The notes beneath the pieces are model-generated. The model was not told where the DNA came from, searched no databases, and saw only the letters and a program-made list of their open reading frames with translations. The position numbers and the translations under genes are program-made. A DNA stretch of 64,000 nt from Acorus gramineus (taxonomy: Eukaryota; Streptophyta; Magnoliopsida; Acorales; Acoraceae). Below, in pieces: positions 1 through 13,600 of this stretch. Within the stretch, counting starts at the first letter, position 1, and every line of letters starts with the position of its first letter. The stretch is from contig CM060850.1 of the NCBI GenBank assembly GCA_030737835.1, forward strand, positions 4,036,015-4,100,014, given 5' to 3'.

Positions 1-114
1 GATCATTAAAGTCAAGAACAAAGTTTTCAAGCAGTGGTGCTATTACAGTCACCACAACTCTATTTGGAAGCCCCTTTCCACTTAGCTCCCATTTGGGAAC
101 CACCGTTTTCACCG
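1..114 (-). CDS. Possible partial exon cut by left window edge
   Basis: On the minus strand an AG at 116-115 is followed by an open frame of about 37 codons running off the window edge. It contains the piece WELSGKGLPNRVVVTV. Base composition is clearly less AT-rich than the spacer to its right, and the frame has a stop just upstream of the AG, as expected for an acceptor. I do not recognise the family, and 114 bp is too short to exclude chance. If real, the rest of the gene lies left of the window and its upstream exons would lie inside it, but none were found. Confidence 0.3.
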
Positions 115-2417
115 CTAATAGTTATTCCAGATAGATGACAATCTATGCAGAATAAGTGATTTTTTTTGTTTGCTTGCTAATTTTTTAATATTGAAGATAA
201 GTAATGGAAATGATATGGTTAAATGTATAGAAGAACTTTCCAAATGACAAATACATTCTTACATTGGTTATTTATATTTGACAATGTGTGTGAGAGATGT
301 GACAGATGTAACATGTTTTGGGATCGGTCATGCATATACAATTCTTTTCCCCTCTAAGAATAGTTATTAAAGTTTATCCTAAGTTATTAATGTATATCCA
401 TCAAACTTTACTCTGTTGAAAGAGGGATATGTGACTCATAAATTATGTATAAATGGTGGATTGAGGTAGTTCTCCCACACCTAAATATAACATATATTAT
501 GAATGGAGACATAAACAACATATTTCTTTCTTTCCAAAGTTTTGATGGTGCATTGTTGATTTGCAATTCATGGAATGGATTGATTCCATCAGGTACCATT
601 TAGAAAGCACTTGTGTTCCTTCCCATGTTTATGCAAATCACTTTGTCTGATATGGCTATTGATAATGGAAAATTATCTGTGAATGGATGATTAACAATAG
701 AAAAGAAACTTAACATATGAGGAGACCCAATGAGGGAAAAAAATGAAGATCAGTTTGTGTTGAGAGGTTTTTGGATTTCTATGGGAGAGTCATTTCTGTG
801 GGACTTTGATGCATTTAAAGCTCTATGTGGAGGCTCTATGTGTTTGATTGCTTGGTTAATACTTCTACATTGAAGCACAAGTGCACGCAATGACAGACAC
901 ATTGCTAACAAATTGAGAAATCTCAGAAGAGCCACTTTACAACCCTGCCTGCAATATCGTGTATCTTGATAGCTATGAACGAGATGTCTTTTTGAAAATT
1001 TCACATTTTTTAAAATAGATTCATATAATTTGTTAGAGTATATACTTTATCTTTTATAAAAATATATATATCTGATTTTTATATCAAAACGGCTGGAGAC
1101 CGCAAACAGAGTTGAAAAAGGGATTAACATTTTCCTTGTCTAAAAGCTATTCCATTAAAAAAAAAAAAAACTAACCAACTTTTGAATTCATGGAATACTA
1201 ATGTGGGTGGATAGTTCTATAAGAGGCCAAATAGACCATAGAACTCAGTGTTATCCAACCTCAAGTGGATGATATGATATTAATTTTTTTTGTTTGAATT
1301 AAGCTTGATTATTTAAGGAGGTCGGTTGATATGACATTACTATTCAGGCTTGAGATTCATAGATCTGCGTATTAATCTTTTATATATTTTTAATAAAAAT
1401 ATATGTCATTACATGTAAAACTTCTTCTAACAATGACATTTTAATCTCTTGGAGAGGGTCATGTACATATTACACAAGGTGCTGATTTTGGTGCTTTACA
1501 TATTGAGTAGAGTTTTTGGTTATATTTCTCTTTTAGAAATATTTTTAATTCAAACAGTTAACAATGTGAACTATATGTATTGTGCAACATCATCAATTTA
1601 TTTGTAGAAATTATAATGTTATTTAGGTTGGTTGGTTTATAAAAATAATTGATAATAAATGAGTCTTAATGAGTGTTCCAAGACCATTCTATAATTTTTT
1701 TATGTATATTTATATATAAAGGATAACATGAACTTTTATATGTTTTACATGGGTGCTGGTAAGTCAGCTCGTTTTGTAATCTTGCCTATCGTTTAAAAAC
1801 ATTCTCTTAGCTGTCTATACACGCTATCGCAATGTGTGTGTATATATTATAAAATAATCTATTTTATATTTTATTTTTTTATAACAGTATATTTTTTAAT
1901 GAATAAATGTATGTTTTAAAAAAAATACAATGGGCGTATTCCCAGTCCAAAATTACTCTTATTGAAGCCATCCTAACTAAATTTTTGTGTATTTGTAATT
2001 TGTCTGCCCTCGAAATTAACATTACCAAAATTATAATATAGATATTATAAAAAAGAGAACCAATTACATACGCAAGCAAAAGCATTGGCTGATACAATGT
2101 ATGAAGACAACTTTGTGTCGTTTGGGAACTTTCCAGATGATTTGAAAATTTTAATGCAAAAGCAAACCACAACCCTAAAAAAGGAAGTGTCTTTTTTCAA
2201 GTTTAATCAATTCATCTTATTTTAATGCATAAACTATACCAATATTCCATGACCTCATGAATAAGAACCCCTGAATAGAATGTTACGTTTGTGTGGCCTT
2301 TCAAAACGTTGGCCACTCTTCACAAAACTAAATAGAATATTATATGATGTATTATTTTGTGTGAGGTCACTGTCCAAATAAAATATAGAAGTGTCCACGT
2401 TGGAAACTTTTTTTTTT
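115..2417. other. AT-rich spacer, no gene seen
   Basis: Long A/T runs and short frames only. No frame resembles a known protein, and no repeat with clear ends was recognised. Confidence 0.6.
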
Positions 2418-3836
2418 TTGAATTGTTTAAATACCGCTTAACCAAGGGTCTAATCATTTTTTTGTCCTTGAATTTTTTTTTATTTTTTATTTATCCCTGA
2501 AACATATGATTCTATTTTTTTTTTGTTTTTGACTTTTCATAATACCCGAACTACCCCTTATAGACAGAGTTTTAAAAATATAGAAATATAATATGATATA
2601 TGCAGAAATCATATTAATAGTTACAGATATTTAATGGTTATTTACAAAAAAAAATATCAACGTACGCAAAGATGTTTAAACACAAAATGGTTATATATAC
2701 ATTTTCAATGTCATTACAATATATTCATGAACTATAATTCATTTCATTATCATATGTAAGTGAATTCAATGTGCACAAAATTGTTATAGATACAATCCCA
2801 AAGTTTCATTAAAATAGATATATCAATTGTTTGAATTACAACATTTTCTTCCTATCCTAATGAAATTAATTGTTGTCTCACCCTTACTCCTCTTGATCTC
2901 CTCTTGGTTGAAATAAAACCCACTCAAAGACCATCAAACTAGACGTTCAACATAATTTATCACGAAGAACACGTTGTCCAATTACATCAAAAACACAACA
3001 ATCAGTCAAACGCTTAAATAAATTTTCATTTAGCAATATGAACAAAATTAGTAATAACATGAATCCAAACTACAAATATATGAGCAACTGTAATATTTTC
3101 ATGGAAGTATTTCTTGATCTATGTACTTAACAATTACAGAAATTAAAACATTACATAACCAATTATAAAAAGTGTTAATGTAATTAGCCTAAGAACATAT
3201 AATTTTATAGAAATATAATAACTGATTACAGTAATTTAATATCAATTTACATATATGTAAATGACCCATTACAGAAACTTTATAAACAATTACATAATGT
3301 AATCAATGATTTACATGAATCATTAACATAACAACAATGCAACAGAAACTAAACATTACAGAATGTATACTAATGTAACAACTACAACATAACAACTACC
3401 AATGTAATACCCAATTATAACAGAAACTATCATTTACATAACAACTACAACAAAAACTACAAATGTAATGCACAATAACAGAAACTATCATTTACATAAC
3501 AGAAATATAATATTATCTATCATTCTTATAACAATCACAACAGAAATTATAAAAACTATAATTTACATAACAAATATGTAATATTATATATATAACTAAA
3601 CCAAGGACATACAAATTACATAAATGTATTGACCACTTACATAAATGTATAATCAATTACAAAAGTATAATACCAATTTATAGATGAGGGTAAATTAGGT
3701 ATAAAAAATGAGGTGACATAGGTCAGGAGTAAAAAAAGAATAGAACCAGATTTCAGGGGTAAATAAATAATAAAAAAATTTAGGGATAGAATAAAAATTA
3801 AACCCTTGATTAGGGGCATTTGAACAATTTACCCAT
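2418..3836. mobile_element. 1.4 kb non-autonomous TIR element, Mutator-like
   Basis: The left 110 bp or so (AATTGTTTAAATACCGCTTA onward, including TTTATCCCTGAAA) is an inverted copy of the right end (CAGGGGTAAATAAATA to TTTGAACAATTTACCC). Such long inverted ends around a non-coding core are typical of Mutator-like MITEs. The core (about 2,580-3,680) has no coding potential and is made of degenerate TTACATAA and ATGTAA words. The left terminus runs into a T tract, so a 9 bp target-site duplication could not be read. Superfamily is inferred. Confidence 0.6.
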
Positions 3837-6800
3837 TTTATTTTTTTATGGAACGCGTGACAAAAAATATGTCCATCACATTTAAACTGTTTCCTTAAAT
3901 TTTTTATGATTAGAATGAATATTAATTTGGGAGAAGTCAACACTGGTGAGACATTGCGTGACCTTTTGTTTCATGCCTGATAAATATTTTTTGTTTTTGG
4001 AATAATTTCATACCTAATAAATATTTCTTAAAGTGACAATCAATGTCAATCAATATCTAATGGAGCAATTTCAATCAACATATTTCAATGGTGAGGCCTT
4101 TCCTTTTTGGTATTCTTTTTATTGAGGTCCTGCTTGTAAATTTATTTTTTTCTTAAAAACTTAGCTTAAAATTGAATATGTAGGAAACCGTTTCTCCACT
4201 GATTATAAAAAAATTAATTTTTTAATATTTTTTTACAAAAATATGTTTGCATTTTTTAATTAAACTATAATTATTTTTTTTCTATTTGAAAATAGGGTTG
4301 AAAAAATTAGATTCTTATGAATCCATAATCTTTCTAAACTCATATCCAAACAACCCCTAAAATTATATTCAATCATGTTATTGCATAAAATTTAATTTTA
4401 AAACCATGCCTCTTCCAATCATGTTCTGTATTTGGTTTCAAAGTTATTTTTTATCATTACTTTATATACATTAAAAAAATATTTTTAAATAAAAAATAAA
4501 ATGGGTCCGCTCAGAAAAAAACAAAGTCAATAATAACAAAAAAACAGTGAGCGCCACTATCTAAGAGCTCTCAAAAAGCACCTAGATGTATCTGGGCTTT
4601 AAAGGGGATTTGTTTAAACATTGGATATGATTTTTAGGTTTTCTGAACAAATAATGAAATTTTTCAATGTTTGTCCTAGTAAATTAAAGATTACAGTACT
4701 TCCAAATATCTAGCCTTTCTGTATGCCTCAATCTTATTGGGTGCTGTTATTTTCTAACCCTGCATACAACCCTATATCTCCAATGAGTTATAGGTTTTGG
4801 TAGATAAAGAAAGTAATTTTTTTTTTAATAAGTGACTTCATACAATTTATTGGGATACACTGCATGTTTTATGAATATACGTACTTCATTACATCAAATA
4901 TACATTTTTAGAGGAAATAGAAGCATGGAGTGAGAAACAAGTCGTAGTGCGACCATGTGTGTTTATACATACCTTAATTTCTTTCCTTAGGGGGCATTGA
5001 CATTGTAGGGTTATAATTGTTTAAAATAACATACTTTTTAAGAAGAAAAAAAAAAAACCAAACTCAGTTCATATCTGGCCCGACTCAAATCCGAACCAAA
5101 CCCGATGGGATGAGTTGAATTAAGCTTTTTAGGTTTGAGAATTCGTTGGAATTGGATTTTTATTGATTTCTTCCTACTTCAGATTAGGTTCGGATTGAAC
5201 CTCAATCCGAGTTAATCCCTTCGAGTTGTACCTCTAATCATATACAAGAGTTCATGGTTGCAAAGAGGGTGTCAAGGAGAGGAAGGTTCAGGTGCTGATG
5301 GCCCTCCTACCTCTCGGAGTCCTTGGTGGCGCGCGCTCTAATGACACAGCTTCTGGGACCTATGCACGCCCCCTTCACTTGTTTTATCTTCATTCCTTCA
5401 TTTTCTGTCTTCTCTCTATTTCTCGCTTGCTACTATACTCCTTGATTTCAAACTACTGTAACATCTTTTGAAGTTATAAAAAAGTCTTTAGTTTCTTTTA
5501 AAAAAAAAAAACAAGAGAAGAAAAAAAAAAAAAAAAACTGAATTTTCAATGTAAACATGGGCCCGCCCTCTGCAAGGCTTGCACAAGTTAAACTCCGGAT
5601 ATTGAGATTGGGCTGCAAGGCGGGCTGGATTTGGAGGCCCAATCAGAGATTGGGCTAGTACTCTTTTTATGGACCTTTGTTCACTAGCTTCTCTTTTGGG
5701 CCCGAAAAGATTAAAACTAGAGCACTGTTTACACGCAGTCATTTATGCTGTTTTAAGATTTTTTTATGTTTGTTTTTTTTATTCAAAAAATTGGATGAAA
5801 TTGTTTATTTTTTTAATTTATATTGTGATAGTTTACTTATAACTTTGGATGCATGAATGCATAAAAAAGCAGTTACAATGCTCCTCCTGGAAATTTATTG
5901 AAAAATCGTGCAATCAATTTTTCAAGTTTTTGAACTTCAATATATTTTATTTTTTATATTAATTTTTATGTATTGAAAGCCGATAAAAAAAATTTCTATG
6001 AGAAATGAGGTTGATAGGAACATTTACAAAAAAAAAAAGAAAAGCTAATTGTGAGGGGATTTTTAAAAAAATTATGTTTTAAAAATTGTGTAGTTTAGGT
6101 GACTAAATATTTAATCAATTTAGTAACCAAAACAAAATGGTATGCCATCCTGTAAGTTTCACGATTAATTGGCCTACATCAGTCTGGATCACTAAATTTG
6201 TCAAGTTTTGTTTAATGATTAGATCATTTTTTCTAATAAAAATGGTTCAAAACGAGACAAAAATAGCATACTATGCCACATTATTGTCACTGTTTTAGTG
6301 ACAAGCCCATGATTGTTAAGTTGCACTTTTTATTAAGTAAATATTGGGAATCATAACCTATGACATATTGATTACAAATTCACTTTTCAATCACTAAAGT
6401 TATGATTCTAAGTCACTACTTAAGTTACAATTATTGTTAATGTTGTGTTGTTAATGTTCTTGTTTTGTACTCATGTTGTGGATCAGTTATGCATAGTTTA
6501 AATTAATTATTCATTGATATACACACTGTCTTATTTTAGGTTTATTGTCTATCTGTTTTAGTTGCCCATTGCTTCTTTGAGGATCATCAATTATATAAAT
6601 GTACAAGAAATGTAATTCACACCTCTTGTACCAGTTGAATAATTGAGCACCAACTGCGTGGGATATGAGTTTTAGATACTGTTTAACAACCAGGTTTGTG
6701 GTCGATTTTGCTTTTAGACTTGTCAAAAAGCGAAAAAAAGGTTGTCAAACAGTCTAGCTTAATTGAAAATCGACTGGATGACTTGGGTCAATTCATGCAT

Positions 6801-6895
6801 GGAAAGTTGTGTTTAAAAGCTATCAATGTCTACTTTAGGGGAATCACATTTTTAAAGTCCATTTTGTGGTAGGCCAAATGACATTTTTAGCCCTC
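3837..6895. other. AT-rich spacer with degraded repeats
   Basis: No gene is supported. About 5,060-5,245 and 5,550-5,760 are less AT-rich patches that look like degraded repeats, without clear ends or coding frames. Long A and T tracts lie near 5,500-5,540. Confidence 0.5.
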
Positions 6896-7275
6896 ATTAA
6901 ACCCACCAATTACTCCTCTTTATATACTCACCTCCCACTCTTTTCTCTCTCCTGTCGAGCATCTTTTTCTCCCCTTTTCAAAATCCTAACATGTCTCCAT
7001 TGAATGGTTAGCCGCCGCCGAAGAGGGGGGTGAAAGTATTTCAGCCGGTCAAAAAACTCTTCGCCGATGAGATCTCCGTCCATTTGAGTGGCTACAGTGA
7101 TGTCAAATAGTCTCGGTGTCTTCTCAAAAAGTCGAACCCACCTCTATTTTCATCACCTGCCAGGGAGGTTGGACAGACTTCGAGAGGGGGAAGGGGTGAG
7201 GATGTCCAAACCCTAGGCCCATGTTTGAATAATTTTGATTCATTTAGTTTTATCTTTTATCAGTTTGTGGTGCAA
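6896..7275 (+). pseudogene. Promoter-like stretch with broken open frame
   Basis: A TATA-like TTATATACTC near 6,920 and a pyrimidine-rich leader are followed by an ATG near 6,990. The frame stops after six codons, then reads on with PPPKRGVKVFQPVKKLF and further stops. The composition is more gene-like than its surroundings. I do not recognise the family. It could be the dead start of a gene or an LTR fragment. Confidence 0.25.
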
Positions 7276-7499
7276 ACAATGGCGATCCATTTAGGCAAGT
7301 CCTTTTTCAATCTGAATACATTATTTTGATTTTTCATCATTCCTTTAAATCATCATATACATGTATTGAATCTGAATTTAATTTTAAATTAATATACATG
7401 GCCTATATCTTAATTTACATGCATTGTTGTGTACCAAGTATGATCTGTTCAATCATTTATGATTGTATGTTTGTGTATAATTATGCATAATGTGTCATT

Positions 7500-7861
7500 C
7501 ATCATATTTTTTAGCTTTGTATCAGCATTATTCAACTCGTTCAGATTCAAGATTTTCAAATACAGTGCACATTCATTTTGTGTTCAAACTCGACTCGTTT
7601 GTGTTATAAAAAACTTGTTGAAGCTTGACTCAACTCCTTTGTAAATCAGAACATTAAATCAATACAAAGTTATGCTCGTTTAGGTTCATAAACTTAGCTC
7701 ATTTAGGCTAAAATTTTATTTTCAACTCTTAAAAACACTAAAATGAATAAGAATGCTAGACTTGTTGAGACTTGTAAGCTTAGCTCAACTCATTTATAAA
7801 CGAGCCGAGCTTTGACATGTCAAAGCTCGGCTCGTTCGGCTCGTTTACCACCCCTACCAAT
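7500..7861 (+). repeat. Dispersed repeat ending in GCTCGTTTACCACCCC
   Basis: The right end is a hairpin built on CGAGCCGAGCTTTGACATG and its complement, followed by GGCTCGTTTACCACCCC. A second, inverted copy lies at 33,672-34,018. Both have many GAGCT and GACTCG words. This is a non-autonomous, probably DNA-type repeat family of unassigned class; the left end is approximate. Confidence 0.5.
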
Positions 7862-9540
7862 AGGAGAGTGTCACTTATTAGGGCTCACAAATGAGGCTTA
7901 ATTTCTGGGGCCCAGGTAGCAGCATTGTTTACTTTTAGTCACCTTTCTCTTTATCTGGGTGGAGTCGTCACCTTTTGTTTTTCATTTTATTACCTTGGAG
8001 AGTAGTGACTTGTCCTCTCTTTCTCTAAATATTGCCTATGTGTCCATTTGCTTTAAATAAAGCATTCTTATGAACGAATAAGTAAATCCCGTGGGTGGAT
8101 AGCTCATGAGTGAGTTTGGTGGATAATCATATCTAAGAATCTATATTCCAAGAATCAGCCTTCTGATTTACACATACTCTTTTTTTTATCTTTTACTTAT
8201 TAAAGGGAAAGTGACTTACTTTTCATTTCCATTTTCACATATAAATGTTCATGTTAATTATAATAAATTTTATTAAGTCTTATTTTAGATGAGAGGCAAA
8301 AATGAAACAAAAAAAAGTTTTAAATTGGGTTAATGATAAAAAAAAATATGAATAATTTAAAACAAGATAATACCATTTATATACCATTTCAAACTTTTGG
8401 ATTATTCAAATTTTATTTTCAATTTTGTCCTCAAATTTTTTACTAATTTATTTCTTTAATATATACGCAACTACATGTACACACAAATTATATATACATA
8501 ATGCACCTCTTATATATTAAAACAAGTTGGATCAAATTTTACAATCTAAATTCTTTTTCCAATTCTTAGCCATAATTAAATAGTACCATGTCAATTTGAT
8601 ATCTATTTTAACAATGACTAAATATTCAAATCTCATTCTATGCATATAATCTTATCTATTACTTGATAAAAGAAAAGTGACCCAACTTTTATGTCCGTTG
8701 TTATATTTAAATTTTCATGTTAATTACAATTTTCATGTTAATTACAACAAATTATCTTGATTGTTGTTTTAAAATGAAAGGAAAAAATGGAAAATAAAAA
8801 TTATATAAAAATTTAAATCATAATAAAATCAGAAGTCTAGCAATCCTCTTTTTTTTTTTTTTACTACGATGATGATTGTTGAGGTTTGGTTGGTTTTTTA
8901 TGGGCGTTCTCTTGTGAATATACGAAGTCAACTGACTAGTAAAGTTGTCCCAACCTTCCTCGCCTGCCTGAGGTAGTAAAACCCTTTACCAATAAGAGAC
9001 TGACGTGAGTTATTTTAAAGGTAAAAAAAATGAGTGCTGATACACGCAGTCTATTTTATAGTCTCATACGCTATGATAACGTAGTATATATTGCACTATC
9101 ATAATATATGTAGTTTTATCATAGTATATGACTAAGATTTTTTTTTCATTTTTTCATTATGAAAAAAAATACACTAATGTATCTAAGTACATACTACATT
9201 TCATATAACAGCATACACTTTAAATGGTGAGTGTATACTTTTTTTTCAAAAAAAAAACAAAAAACAAATGGACTACAATTGGGGCTATAATGGGAGTTGC
9301 GTGCTATTTTTTCCAAAACAAATTAGTTGTAAAATCTTCATGGGCTAGTTTCAGTGGACTCTTCTTCTTTTTTTTTTGAGAGAAAAATAGGCATAATCAT
9401 TAAGTGGTGCATAATAACAATGACTGAACGGGGGGTAAGAGGAGTAGACTAATAATACATTAAAAGAAATAAAAGCTAAAGAACTTGCACTCCCAACAAC
9501 AAGATGCAAGATGCCAAGCAAGAACTGGGTGGACAAGAGG
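7862..9540. repeat. AT-rich spacer with a degraded direct duplication
   Basis: Segments near 8,160-8,310 and 8,641-8,800 share an order of words (AAAGTGAC, TTCATGTTAATTA, AATGAAA), indicating an old direct duplication about 490 bp apart. In the second copy TTTTCATGTTAATTACAA is itself repeated in tandem (8,713-8,748). No gene is seen. Confidence 0.4.
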
Positions 9541-9544
9541 CCAC

Positions 9545-10620
9545 CCAATTTGCCAATGGTCGAATCCTACTACTCCAAAACTAGTTGAGACCCACCTCGA
9601 AACGCATCACATCTTGGTAGTATTGAGCCCATCTTAAGTGGCCCATTCCTTAGTTGGCAAAAACATTGGATCTTTTCATTTTCCTTCATAACACTTTAGT
9701 CCCACATCGATAAAAACTATTCGTGTGCGCGCGCACACGAGGCCCAGCCCATCAGCCCGTGGGCTTGGATTTCTGCTGGTGAAACTAATTAACCGGGCGT
9801 GCGCGCTCGCGCCTGCGCACATGGACGCGCCCGCGTACGCGCGCAGGGGGGGGGGTTGGAAATCCCTCTCCTCGGTCCCGTGGGCATGTTCTATGGGTTC
9901 GGGCTTGAATTTGAATTATTTCCAAAACCGACCACGAGAATTATTTCTAAACCGCACAGAGATCTCTCAACAGATGCACTCATAATTATTTCAATTAATT
10001 TATCCGTTACAATTTTAATATGCACAATTAATTGGTCGGTTTACTTTTGAACATTGCTGGAGTGCCTATATAAAGGGGTCAAATTGTTCTCATTCAACAT
10101 CAGCGAAAATCATAAGTCGAGAGCCACCTACAATCAGTGTTCTTTTTCTGTTTTGGCTTTTTGCCCTTACAGAGGTCTCGTCTACATCTTCTTTGTTCTC
10201 CCTCTCTGATCTGAGCGTCTGAAATGATCGCGGCTGTTCACTGTGGTCTCCTCATAGCTTGCACCCCGATGAGGCAAATCCTTGTAGTGGTCGTATCTCT
10301 CAGTGGTAGAAGCCGTTCAATCATGTGCGTGAGGGGGCCTTATTCATCGAGGACAGAGCGTCTGAGCTCGCTTCCACCTAAATTGATACGCAGTTCTAAT
10401 CCTCTACTCTTTATTTGCAGAATATTTTTACCGTGTTTTCATATTGGTTTGATTCAATGGCTTTACTAGATTTTTTGCATTGCCCTTGTCATAAAATTTT
10501 AACACGTCTCGTTCACCCTATTTGCCAATGGCCGAATCCTACTCCTCGAAAACCAATTGAGACCTCCCTCAAAGCACATCACGCTAGCACCCGTAAGATG
10601 CATGCCCCGGCCAATCCGTA
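9545..10620 (+). mobile_element. LTR-like remnant flanked by ~65 bp direct repeats
   Basis: Two similar stretches (TTTGCCAATGG, CGAATCCTACT, CAATTGAGACC) near 9,548-9,612 and 10,518-10,583 flank about 900 bp. The interior contains AGTCCCACATCGAT (near 9,700), a TATA box TATATAAA at 10,067-10,074 and a transcribed-leader-like region, all common in plant Copia LTRs. Near 9,720-9,850 is a very GC-rich alternating purine-pyrimidine patch. The short open frames here look incidental. The remnant is probably a solo LTR or partial element; exact ends were not resolved. Confidence 0.45.
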
Positions 10621-13600
10621 ATGCACCGAGTAGCCAAAATCCACAAATTCTCAAAATAGACCTATGAGCCTTGAAAACCACTTCCTTTCGATCAGCCATA
10701 GTGCCCACGTGCACGCGCGAACCATAGACCTGAGAACACTCCCTTTGTGGGACTTATCCTCTCTTATAACCATACACAATCCCGCCTGCCAAAGAGGTTC
10801 CCGTGAGCTCTTAATTATTAACACACAAACTTGTTTGAAACTTATGTTAATCCTGTAAGTTTAATTAGCATTAATAGTTACCAATGTAAACCTCATCCAA
10901 CATTAATTTCATCGTATAATATAATTGTAATTGATTTCTCAATAAGAAATTCTACTTCCTTGGCATGAAAAGTAGAATTTTTTCATTATCAAACTAAAAA
11001 AAATGATACGTACAACCCTATTGCAATATCATGTACAATCCGTTTACTTTTTTTGTTATTATTTTAATCTTTTGCAAAAAAATGATGTATATATACTCAT
11101 AATATAATGAAGTATACACCGAGTGGAGTTAATTTATATATATTACATTGGTTGATTTCAGACATTATGTTATTCCAGGTTGTGACTGTCTAAATTTAAT
11201 TTGTCATTCTCAACCCACAACCACCTCTTCAAGAATGGCATAATTTATAAAGGGCATGGAGAACGTGCTAAGCCGTAACGTTAACATTCTTAAAAACCGC
11301 AATCTAGAACTTAATTAATGTTTGTTTTTATTCTCTTTTTATATATACTTTATACCTTGTTTACCAACTTAGAAGATATAATGGATAAGAAGAGTTTTGT
11401 CTTGTACAGATTGAGAGTTTTGATCCCATCCATCTCACTCACCCACTCAGAATAATAGACAAAAATGTCCATCACGTAAGTTGAGTGAAAGTCATTAAAA
11501 TAATGTCATGCATGTTAATGTGCATCTATATAAATATATGTATTTTTTAAAAGCGTTTTAGGTGTTTTGGATTCTTTCGTGGCGTAGAAAACTTCACTCA
11601 TCTCAATCAATTATTGGGATAGATTATGTTTCGTTGCACTTGATTGATATTGTAATAGCTAAACGATAGAACTTTTTAGAGAGAGAGAGAGAGAGAAATA
11701 TTTGTTATCCGATTTTATTAATGAATATTGAATCACAAACTCTGAAAAAGAAATAGAAAGGGAGTATGAGAAAAGACAAAGAGAGAAACAGAAATACAAC
11801 AAAAGAAGAGGCTTCTAACTCTTGGGGCTTGGGAGCCTTGCAATGACCATTACAATCCTTGAACAAAGAGTTGACCATTGTGAAATGAGATTCTCCTCGC
11901 TAATGCAATGCATCAGCCCCAGTCTTGTAGGCATGCGCAAAACATTTCCTACATATTCTCGTGGTATGGATTGACGTGTTTCTCGAAAAATCGCTTCATT
12001 GCATGTTCTCCACACTGTCCATGTCCCTGGAGGCACAACGAGCTGTGAGACCACCACTGTCAAGCCATCCGCCTCTTCTCTGTGTTAAAAACCTAATTTG
12101 ATTTGGTCGATTGAATTGGTTGAATCTTTAATCAGTTTGAATTCTGATGCGATTTTATCTGAAAACTTGATAATATAAAATATTAAAAAAAATCAAATTA
12201 AACAACCCTCCGATTGAACTGATTTTTAAGAATCGACTATGAGTTGATCTCATAAATCGATGAGCTTTTAATTTATATGAAAGCAATCTCAAATTTAAAA
12301 AATTAAAACTCATGAGAGATTTTGCAAACTTCTGGCCTTTACTTTCATTCCACCTTAATTTGTTACCTAAAAAAAGGAGAGACGTATGATGTCCTCATAT
12401 GGAAAATAGTTGTATTATTTATTATTTTGTGTTTTTGTTTAAATTTCATATAAATATGAATTAGATCATGATTCGTATGCGCTTAGCTAATAACTGTTAT
12501 ATTTATGAAAAAAAATTATATTTTATATATCAAAACCATGCTACAAGATTTTATAAAGAAAATAATAAAAGTGTTAAAATTTAAGACTTGATAAATATAA
12601 AAAGATTTCTAAAAATATTGAATTGTTTTTTATATAAATTTATTTTATTAATAATAATAATTCTTTCTAATGTTGTAATAGAAGCGATATAAGTATTGAG
12701 TCCTGATTTCAGTTTTTTTTTTTTTTTCCACTTGCGTCATTTTCCCTTATATGTTAGCTGATCATACCAAGTATTTACATATCAATGTCTGAATAATGCC
12801 TATATTTATTTTATAACTTACAAAATTCGAAATTCTGATAACTGGAAATGGATGGATATATAACAAATAAAAAAATAAGATTTGCAAAAACTATAATTTG
12901 GTAAAATATGGACAAAAATTTAGTAAGTTCTTAGGATGGTATATATGAGGTTATACTTGCAAAAAAAATAAAAATAAATTAAACAATCCAACAACTAGGA
13001 TGCGGTGGGGGCAGCCATTCACTGGACCCTTCCTTCCTAGTTGTCGAAGAGATGTGAGCCCCAGGGAGAGCCCTTAGACATCCAGAGATCTCAAAACTGG
13101 CCAACATCGTTCGATTGATGGTTATCCCAGCGATCGCGTGGGCGATTTGACAGACGTGCAACGGCGCAATTTTTAAGAACTCCCAGGTGTAAGTGGAGAG
13201 AACATGCGGGAGATGGTGGCACTCTCCTTAGCCGACTGAGGTCGAGGAATTACCATATCATTCTCTTTGGGGACTGTTTGTTAATCTCTGAACATTAGGA
13301 ATGTTCACAGGGGTGGTGGTAAGAGAATATCCGCGTCATGTTACTTTTGAACTCTTTTAAGGGATTTTCATTTTTTTCGTTTGAATTTTTGTTCTATTTC
13401 TCTTCAACACCCTTCAGATTTGTAACTCACTTTAATGCAAATGACGATAGCTGATAGCAACATTCATCTATTTTTTATATATATAAAAAAAAAAAGTTAA
13501 TTTGTCTTCAAATGTGTTATGAGGAAGAGAATGAACGGATGGTTTATCTATTACATGGAGAGTATATATGAAGCATAAAATTTGAAAATAAAAATGGGAA

